A stretch of DNA of 6,400 nucleotides from Euryarchaeota archaeon UBA82. Lineage in GTDB: Archaea > Thermoplasmatota > Poseidoniia > Poseidoniales > Poseidoniaceae. Position 1 is the stretch's first letter. The number at the start of each line of letters is the position of its first letter. The stretch covers positions 1 to 6,400 of the forward strand of contig DAKQ01000157.1 in NCBI GenBank assembly GCA_002496635.1, in the 5' to 3' direction. Below are positions 1 through 4,302 of this stretch, piece after piece. A model generated the notes under the pieces. The model made no database searches. It was not told the DNA's origin and saw only the letters and a list, made by a program, of their open reading frames with translations. A program made the position numbers and the translations under genes.

Positions 1-1
1 A

Positions 2-340
2 AATCATCTCTTAACATGGTCTGCAGTTATGCTCTTTGGTTTGGAAATTCATGATGTATGTAGCGGATATTGGGTGTTTGATAAAGCAGCTCTTCATCAG
101 ATGAACCTTAACAGTATGGATTTTGAAATTGAAGCAGAAATGTATGCTGAATGTGCGGTTGCAAATATTGATTTACGAAATCATCCAATCCAATATCAAC
201 CTCGGATTGGAGAACCTAAACTCGGTTCAATACGTGATGGCTCTTCAATTTTGAAGAAACTCATTATTCGACGATTGTTCCCTCATCCTGTTGACGCTGA
301 ACTTGGGAGAGGTAAATTATCGCTTCATTCCAATCAATAA
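2..340 (+). CDS. Family 2 glycosyltransferase (dolichol-phosphate mannose/glucose synthase-like), C-terminal part only
   Basis: The reading frame is open from the first base of the window and ends at TAA 338-340, so only the last 112 residues are present. The Met at 29 is internal, not a start. The visible segment matches the C-terminal half of DPM1/Ppm-like GT2 enzymes: a D-x-x-S-G-Y stretch (DVCSGYWVF), then FEIEAEMYAE, then the pattern RIGEPKLGSIRDG that resembles the family's conserved R-x-G-x-S-K region. Such enzymes transfer a hexose from a nucleotide sugar to a polyprenyl phosphate at the inner membrane face, feeding N-glycan or lipid glycosylation. No membrane segment is visible after the catalytic region, so it resembles the short soluble type. 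The 3' end overlaps the 3' end of the convergent sodX by 24 bases. The family is clear, but the sugar and acceptor cannot be told from this fragment. Confidence 0.8.
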   Translation, partial: NHLLTWSAVMLFGLEIHDVCSGYWVFDKAALHQMNLNSMDFEIEAEMYAECAVANIDLRNHPIQYQPRIGEPKLGSIRDGSSILKKLIIRRLFPHPVDAELGRGKLSLHSNQ

Positions 341-622
341 ATCAAAGGAAACCAAACCATAGTTGTGGGAATCGGTTGAAGCAGTTGGGTCAGGATTATC
401 TCCTTCGACAAACAATCCATTGGGTTTGATATGCAAAACTCGTTTTACACAAATACGAGAAGTGTGCGTTGGATCTCTGAAAACAATGATTTCTCCAATA
501 TTGATCTCCTGGCCTGAATAGACCAAAGCATCGAATGTGTCGCCATGTCTTAGAGTAGGCCACATGCTGTCGCCGTTAACGACTACAGCAATTGTGTTCA
601 AGTTCAAACCCTCAACTTGCAC
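317..622 (-). CDS. sodX: Nickel-type superoxide dismutase maturation protease (S26 signal-peptidase-like)
   Basis: This is a 101-residue protein of the S26/S24 Ser-Lys protease fold. The nucleophile region is NGDSMWPTLRHGD (Ser19), and the general base is Lys60 in CVKRV. The terminal box E motif, GDNPDPTASTDSHNYG (residues 74-89), is the typical signal-peptidase signature. There is no N-terminal membrane anchor, and the length fits the small NiSOD maturases (about 90 residues) rather than true leader peptidases. It lies directly downstream of sodN on the same strand and overlaps it by 11 bases, so it very probably cleaves the NiSOD propeptide to expose the nickel-binding His. The start is GTG at 620-622, the only usable start after an in-frame TAA about 24 bases upstream; it implies translation coupled to sodN. 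An alternative reading is a generic S26 peptidase, but the sodN neighbour argues strongly for SodX. Confidence 0.88.
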   Translation of the reverse strand: MQVEGLNLNTIAVVVNGDSMWPTLRHGDTFDALVYSGQEINIGEIIVFRDPTHTSRICVKRVLHIKPNGLFVEGDNPDPTASTDSHNYGLVSFDLLIGMKR

Positions 623-1052
623 GGATCCAAGAGACTTCTCGTCCCTTTACGGACCAGAACATTTTGTGAATGTTTTCAACTGCGTCCATAAGTTCTTGAG
701 CGTGTTGTTCCGAAACTTCGACCTTACAAGCGGAGCAAAGTTTTGCTGCTTGCCAGAATGTGTCATGGAGGCCAGGAAGTGATTCAAGATGTTGAGGCTT
801 GAAGAAATCAGTCCAAAGTACGAGAAGTTCTTTCTTGCACTTTTGGGCTTCTTCCTCTTTGATGGCTGCAAATCTGCTCATCGTGTTAATGTATGATGCA
901 GAGCTACAATCGGCATCGCCTGCGCTCAAAGCGACCATCTTCTTGGTCATTGATTGAACTGCTTCTGCCGCAACACGGGCACTAGCAGGATCATAGACGC
1001 CACATGGGCCGTCACAGTGGGCAAACGCTTGGATGGTGATTTTGTTCTCCAT
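612..1052 (-). CDS. sodN: Nickel-containing superoxide dismutase precursor
   Basis: This 146-residue precursor belongs to the NiSOD family, which converts superoxide to O2 and H2O2. Residues 12-20 are HCDGPCGVY, the nickel hook. After removal of the 11-residue propeptide (MENKITIQAFA), His12, Cys13 and Cys17 become the His1, Cys2 and Cys6 ligands, with Tyr20 guarding the site. The four-helix-bundle body follows, with the diagnostic VLWTDFFKPQHLE (78-90) and the C-terminal IHKMFWSVKG (128-137). The start chosen is ATG 1050-1052; an in-frame ATG at 1074-1076 would lengthen the propeptide to 19 residues. The open frame extends to 1334, but that part overlaps asd and has no NiSOD similarity. The mature part has four further cysteines (49, 72, 106, 109), whereas the Streptomyces enzyme has only the two ligands. 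The DGPCGVYDPASARVAAEAV and LCSACKV stretches resemble marine cyanobacterial NiSODs from memory. It is co-oriented with sodX. Confidence 0.95.
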   Translation of the reverse strand: MENKITIQAFAHCDGPCGVYDPASARVAAEAVQSMTKKMVALSAGDADCSSASYINTMSRFAAIKEEEAQKCKKELLVLWTDFFKPQHLESLPGLHDTFWQAAKLCSACKVEVSEQHAQELMDAVENIHKMFWSVKGREVSWIRAS

Positions 1053-1141
1053 GTCTCTGCGTTGAAAAAGAAGCATTTGAAGATATGCTTTCCAACCTTG
1101 CAACGAGCAAGGGACTAAAACATCCATGCATTGGAGAGAAC
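1053..1141. promoter_or_regulatory. Divergent intergenic region between sodN and asd
   Basis: These 89 bases separate the starts of sodN (- strand) and asd (+ strand) and must hold both promoters. On the + strand, ACTAAAAC (1114-1121) is a weak TATA-like sequence centred about 25 bases before the asd ATG, which would fit a leaderless asd transcript. On the - strand, GCATATCT (complement of 1081-1088) lies 29-36 bases before the sodN ATG. Both matches to the archaeal TATA consensus are weak and are offered as candidates only. A perfect inverted repeat sits between them and is listed separately. Confidence 0.4.
1096..1112. promoter_or_regulatory. Perfect 6-bp inverted repeat in the sodN/asd intergenic region, possible operator
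   Basis: CCTTGC and GCAAGG flank a 5-base spacer (AACGA). The dyad lies 44-60 bases upstream of the sodN start, just beyond its TATA-like sequence, and 30-46 bases upstream of the asd start, next to its TATA-like sequence. The position suits a dimeric regulator or a small hairpin. There is no sequence evidence for which regulator, and a 6-bp dyad can arise by chance. Confidence 0.35.
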
Positions 1142-2236
1142 ATGCCTTCGACCCGTGTTGCAATACTTGGGGCTGGAGGATTTGTTTCACAGAGAATGCA
1201 ACAGCGGCTTGCGATACATCCATGGTTCGATTTAGTGGCGATTGCTGGACGAGAGCATGGACGATTACTGAGCGAGTTGGATTGGAGATTGCAACACAAG
1301 CGACCTGATTCATTGGACCTCTTATCTGAGCCAATTCTGGACATACATTCTCCTGAACTTCCGCTTAGATTGAAGGCTCTTGGAGTAACAATTGTATTCA
1401 GTGCCTTACCAAGTGGCCCTGCTCAAAAAATTGAGCCGCATTTGACCAGAAGTGGCTTGGTTGTATTTTCAAATGCTAGTGCTTACCGGATGCATCCCGA
1501 AGTTCCTCTCGTTGTTGCAGATGTCAATCCTGAAGTACTGGAGGAATGGCCTGGGGGACTTGGACTGCTTGCATGTGCTACTAATTGCACGCTGATCCCT
1601 GTCCTTCATCCACTTCATATCATTGCAAAACATCATCGGGTAAAGCACGTAAAAGTGCGTAGTGAACAAGCATTATCTGGCGCTGGTTGGACGCTTTTAC
1701 TTGATGACGAAAAAAGGAAATTAGCAATTGGTAACGAGATAGAAGGAGAAGCCCAGAAGTTAATTGAAGAGGCTGAACGAATTCTTCATCTCAATGCTCA
1801 ATGGGACGTTGTCTGTAGACGAGTTGATGAAGAGGAAGGACACATCGTCAATGTTGAACTTGAACTTGATGCAAACGTAACCGTTGAAGAAATAAATTCA
1901 TTACTTCGAAGCCATAATTACGGTCATTTGAGCAAACTTCCGAGTTCCCCTACAAGACCACTCATCGTCCTCGAAGAATCCCCTACAAGAGATATTCATT
2001 TGTGGGGTTCATCACAGTCATCAAATCCAGATCCATCCCAGGATTTACTCTCAGGAATGGAGACATGCGTTCATGTTGAGATGGTTAAAGATACCACTGT
2101 TAGATTCAAAGCACTCTCTCACAACACCATTCGTGGAGCTGCTGGGGGTGTGGTTCTACTAGCAGAACGAGCTGTTGCTGACGGCCACATTCCATCAGTA
2201 GACATAAATCCAAGCGATGTATCATCGGACTGGTGA
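1142..2236 (+). CDS. asd: Aspartate-semialdehyde dehydrogenase, archaeal/fungal type
   Basis: This 364-residue protein is predicted to reduce L-aspartyl-4-phosphate with NADPH to aspartate semialdehyde, the branch point to lysine, threonine and methionine. An N-terminal Rossmann segment (VAILGAGGFVSQRM, 6-19) is followed by SNASAYRMHPEVPLVVADVNP (110-130), the catalytic Cys149 in ATNCT, EQALSGAG (176-183), Lys206 in the phosphate/substrate helix, Arg227 and the general base His234 in RVDEEEGH, and HNTIRGAAGG (327-336) near the C-terminus. Length and motif order fit the archaeal/yeast subclass. Two motifs are off-consensus: GAGGFV instead of GATGxVG, and ATNCT instead of NPNCST. The start is ATG 1142, because the earlier in-frame ATG at 1085 adds 19 residues lying before the Rossmann strand and in the promoter region. 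GGAGAG (1133-1138) lies 3 bases before the ATG. The TGA stop is inside the ribosome-binding site of the next gene. Confidence 0.9.
   Translation: MPSTRVAILGAGGFVSQRMQQRLAIHPWFDLVAIAGREHGRLLSELDWRLQHKRPDSLDLLSEPILDIHSPELPLRLKALGVTIVFSALPSGPAQKIEPHLTRSGLVVFSNASAYRMHPEVPLVVADVNPEVLEEWPGGLGLLACATNCTLIPVLHPLHIIAKHHRVKHVKVRSEQALSGAGWTLLLDDEKRKLAIGNEIEGEAQKLIEEAERILHLNAQWDVVCRRVDEEEGHIVNVELELDANVTVEEINSLLRSHNYGHLSKLPSSPTRPLIVLEESPTRDIHLWGSSQSSNPDPSQDLLSGMETCVHVEMVKDTTVRFKALSHNTIRGAAGGVVLLAERAVADGHIPSVDINPSDVSSDW
2232..2236 (+). promoter_or_regulatory. Ribosome-binding site GGTGA overlapping the asd stop; sets the start of the next gene at 2241
   Basis: GGTGA can pair with the 3' end of 16S rRNA (TCACC) and is followed by four bases and ATG 2241. 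Its last three bases are the TGA stop of asd. The same GGTGA-N4-ATG layout recurs at 3329 and 3585. It favours 2241 over the earlier in-frame ATG at 2217, which lacks such a site and would overlap asd. Confidence 0.6.
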
Positions 2237-2240
2237 GGGC

Positions 2241-3287
2241 ATGGGCATAACCGCAATGATTCCAAACATGACCATCGATGGACTTCAATCAGAAGCTACA
2301 AAACGATGGGGAGATATCTATGACAACGAAGCGACTCGTATGCAGATCATGCTCATGTGCCCCCGCAAAGAACGTAAAATTTTGGAATTGCATGGAGACA
2401 TGGTTGAGCATGGTCAACCCGTAATCGGGGTCTTCCATCGTCCAAGGGCAGAAGCACGACTTTTGCAGGAACAAGGACTCGACCCACGAGATGCTTCGTT
2501 TCAATTCCTTGACCTTGCAACAAGTGATTTAGGTCCATGGATGCAACACCTCGTCACGACTGAAAAGTGGGTTCGGGCTTCAATAACAATTCAACCAGTT
2601 CCATTCTCAGTGGATGTTCCTGCTCAAAGAGGATTCGAAAACATCAACATGCTTTGTTTCCGACATCCTGACCTTCCTGCAATCGAACGATATTATCTGC
2701 CGTTCCCGCCATCATCTGTTCCAAACAAGTGTTTCGTGAGTCTACCAAGAAGGCAAGCTGCTGAATTGGCACGACAACAAGCAGAAGTTCTCGGCGTTGG
2801 TCGTGCTGTGGAACCTGCAACACCAGAACCTGTTGTTCAGGAAACCATTCCAGAGGTTGCAGAAATCGCACCTCCTGAGATTGTTATGGATTCAGATGTT
2901 GTCATTCAACAGCATGCATCGGTGCCACTACCATCGATTGATGATGGGTCTTCTGATGAACCACAGAATGTAGAAGATGCAATTACAAAGGCAACCGATT
3001 CTGGATTTGGCGATATGCAAGCTGCTGGTGAAGAATTGAACGCTATTGAAGAGTCGATTGAATCAGATGTCGAACACGTACCCCTTCCACCAATCTCCGA
3101 AGAGTCGAAACCTCCACAATCTGAAATTGAAATCGAATTTAGATCCCTCGTATCAGAACTTCTTGCAAGCGGCATTGAACCAAGTGAAATGATGGATGAC
3201 CCTCGATGGAATAGCATCAACGAGCGAGCAACAGCGGTTGGATTTGAAACATGGCCTGTCTTTTTGGAACTTACTTCGATGGGCTAA
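2241..3287 (+). CDS. Unrecognised 348-residue protein with acidic, proline-rich disordered middle
   Basis: I do not recognise this family. The protein has three visible parts. Residues 1-170 look folded, with mixed hydrophobic strands and helices, conserved-looking patches such as GQPVIGVFHRPRAEARLL (58-75) and YYLPFPPSSVPNKCFVSLP (151-169), and three cysteines (40, 139, 164) without metal-site spacing. Residues 171-188 form a charged helix (RQAAELARQQAEVLGVGR). Residues 190-295 are rich in Pro, Glu, Ser, Asp and Val and are probably disordered. Residues 296-348 form a short amphipathic helical module (IEFRSLVSELLASGIEPSEM, then DDPRWNSINERA and ETWPVFLEL). There is no signal peptide or membrane segment, so it is probably cytoplasmic. 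It starts 4 bases after the asd stop behind GGTGA, so it is probably co-translated with asd. A scaffold or regulator role would be a guess. The coding call rests on a long open frame, the ribosome-binding site and ordinary codon use. Confidence 0.75.
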   Translation: MGITAMIPNMTIDGLQSEATKRWGDIYDNEATRMQIMLMCPRKERKILELHGDMVEHGQPVIGVFHRPRAEARLLQEQGLDPRDASFQFLDLATSDLGPWMQHLVTTEKWVRASITIQPVPFSVDVPAQRGFENINMLCFRHPDLPAIERYYLPFPPSSVPNKCFVSLPRRQAAELARQQAEVLGVGRAVEPATPEPVVQETIPEVAEIAPPEIVMDSDVVIQQHASVPLPSIDDGSSDEPQNVEDAITKATDSGFGDMQAAGEELNAIEESIESDVEHVPLPPISEESKPPQSEIEIEFRSLVSELLASGIEPSEMMDDPRWNSINERATAVGFETWPVFLELTSMG

Positions 3288-3328
3288 ACAAGTGAAAGGT
3301 TGATAATTGTCAGTGCACAGGAAAGGAT

Positions 3329-3333
3329 GGTGA
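3329..3333 (+). promoter_or_regulatory. Ribosome-binding site GGTGA for the zinc-ribbon gene
   Basis: GGTGA with a four-base spacer (AGAA) before ATG 3338, the same arrangement as the sites at 2232 and 3585. Here it lies in a 50-base gap and does not overlap a stop codon. Confidence 0.6.
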
Positions 3334-3337
3334 AGAA

Positions 3338-3589
3338 ATGGGCTTTTGCGTAACATGTGGACAATCACTGCAAGATGGAACCCGATTTTGCCGTTTCTGT
3401 GGCGGGCAGCAGCCAGGTGAACAACTCCTTGCAAGACTGCGAATTGAGGCTGAGCAAATTCGCCAAATTGCACTTATGATGAGCAACCAGCAAGCCATGC
3501 AGCAAGCAGAATATGCTGCTCGAATGCAACAACAACAACAACAGCAATTCAATCAGCAGAATTTTGGTCAACAACAACGACGTTGGTGA
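3338..3589 (+). CDS. Small zinc-ribbon protein with glutamine-rich tail
   Basis: This is an 83-residue protein. The N-terminus is a C4 zinc ribbon: C4-x2-C7 (CVTC) and C18-x2-C21 (CRFC) separated by ten residues, as in short treble-clef/zinc-ribbon modules that bind nucleic acid or proteins. Residues 25-62 form a probable amphipathic helix. Residues 64-80 are almost wholly Gln/Asn with two Phe (seven Gln in a row at 64-70), ending in RRW. The tail is of low complexity and of prion-like or condensate-prone composition. GGTGA stands 4 bases before the ATG. GATAATTG (3302-3309) in the 50-base upstream gap is a possible TATA-like element 29-36 bases before the ATG. Its TGA stop is embedded in the ribosome-binding site of the downstream methyltransferase, so the two are probably coupled. 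The function is unknown; involvement in RNA metabolism is suggested only by the neighbours. Confidence 0.75.
   Translation: MGFCVTCGQSLQDGTRFCRFCGGQQPGEQLLARLRIEAEQIRQIALMMSNQQAMQQAEYAARMQQQQQQQFNQQNFGQQQRRW
3527..3547 (+). repeat. CAA/CAG trinucleotide tract encoding polyglutamine
   Basis: Five CAA codons, then CAG, then CAA encode seven consecutive Gln in the zinc-ribbon protein. The tract is almost a pure triplet microsatellite and could change length by slippage without shifting frame. Confidence 0.85.
3585..3589 (+). promoter_or_regulatory. Ribosome-binding site GGTGA overlapping the zinc-ribbon stop; sets the methyltransferase start at 3594
   Basis: GGTGA is followed by AGAA and ATG 3594; its last three bases are the TGA of the preceding gene. 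This selects ATG 3594 over the upstream in-frame ATG 3513, whose extra 27 residues are an Asn run produced by reading the CAA tract in another frame. Confidence 0.65.
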
Positions 3590-3593
3590 AGAA

Positions 3594-4214
3594 ATGCGTC
3601 AGAGGCATCTTGCGATGCGTCTGTCGTCCCTCAAACCACACCCTTGCCATTCGGTCGAACTAGAACAGTATCCTACTGAAGGAAACCTTGCTGCTGCATG
3701 GTTGACGAAAATTCATCTTGGCGATTCTTTCGAAGGAAAGCATGTTCTTGATTTGGGTGCTGGAAACGGAGTGCTTGGAATTGGCGCTGCATTCCTTGGT
3801 GCGAAGCAAGTTACCATGATTGAATGCGACCAGTCAGCAATCGATGTGATCGAAGAGAATATTGTTGAAGTCGAAGGAAATCCATTCTTGAGATCGATGA
3901 AACATTTTGTGAATGGGCATCCCATCGAAGTCGATTCACCAGTCGATATAGCGGTAATGAATCCTCCTTGGGGCGTTCAGACAAAGCATGCAGATAGAGC
4001 CTTCTTTGAAACATTATTTTCGATGAACATACCGATTATTCATTTCATTCATAGCATCGATGCTGAACACTTATCTGCGCTTGCAAAATCTAATGGATAC
4101 GCTCTGCATTCAATTTATCAGACCGATTTTCGGTTACCTGCGGCCTATGCTCATCACAAGCAGCAACAGGGTTCAACTCGAATTCGATGCTATCGACTTG
4201 AGCTTTTGAATTGA
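3594..4214 (+). CDS. METTL5-like RNA adenine-N6 methyltransferase (COG2263 type)
   Basis: This 206-residue class I SAM-dependent methyltransferase has LEQYPTEGNLAAAWL (23-37), the N-terminal signature of the METTL5 family. Motif I is DLGAGNGVLGIGA (53-65), which binds SAM. The acidic end of strand 2 is IECD (76-79), and the amino-methylation catalytic motif is NPPWG (123-127), followed by ADRAFFE as in the family. The C-terminal LPAAYAHHK and IRCYRLEL fit the end of the Rossmann fold. Human METTL5 makes m6A in 18S rRNA with TRMT112, and the archaeal relatives are expected to modify small-subunit rRNA. The family's NPPF is NPPW here, which other adenine-N6 enzymes tolerate. No Trm112 partner is in the window. 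The gene follows the zinc-ribbon gene with a 4-base gap and lies just upstream of csl4. Confidence 0.85.
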   Translation: MRQRHLAMRLSSLKPHPCHSVELEQYPTEGNLAAAWLTKIHLGDSFEGKHVLDLGAGNGVLGIGAAFLGAKQVTMIECDQSAIDVIEENIVEVEGNPFLRSMKHFVNGHPIEVDSPVDIAVMNPPWGVQTKHADRAFFETLFSMNIPIIHFIHSIDAEHLSALAKSNGYALHSIYQTDFRLPAAYAHHKQQQGSTRIRCYRLELLN

Positions 4215-4271
4215 TGCGAAGGCATGTGATGGGTTGAAAAGGGGGCGCGCCTCGCATAAAACAGCACAAGG

Positions 4272-4287
4272 CTTCGCATCGGCGAAG
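4272..4287 (+). repeat. Perfect hairpin ahead of the csl4 ATG
   Basis: CTTCGC and GCGAAG flank the loop ATCG, giving a 6-bp GC-rich stem with a tetraloop that ends 15 bases before ATG 4303. A GGCGCGCC palindrome (4244-4251) lies a little upstream. If translation starts at 4303 this is a structured 5' leader that could affect initiation; if it starts at TTG 4234 it is within coding sequence. There is no U-tract, so it does not look like a terminator. Confidence 0.45.
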
Positions 4288-4302
4288 AAACAGTGCAACG
4301 AG

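Noticed and set aside
1053..1334. Upstream extension of the sodN frame to position 1334 (94 extra residues)
   Set aside because: It lies opposite the asd coding start and the promoter region, has no NiSOD similarity, and NiSOD precursors have only a short propeptide before the HC hook.
2906..3220. Ser-rich open frame on the - strand opposite the disordered part of the 348-residue protein
   Set aside because: Ser-rich composition is what the antisense of a Glu/Asp/Ser/Pro-rich coding region gives; no supporting motif.
3513..3593. Upstream start for the methyltransferase giving an Asn-rich N-terminus
   Set aside because: The Asn run is the CAA tract of the zinc-ribbon gene read in another frame; the GGTGA site and the METTL5 family start both point to ATG 3594.
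4244..4251. GGCGCGCC palindrome as a cloning-linker or vector trace
   Set aside because: It is embedded in sequence that continues the open frame and the local context, with no other vector-like bases around it.
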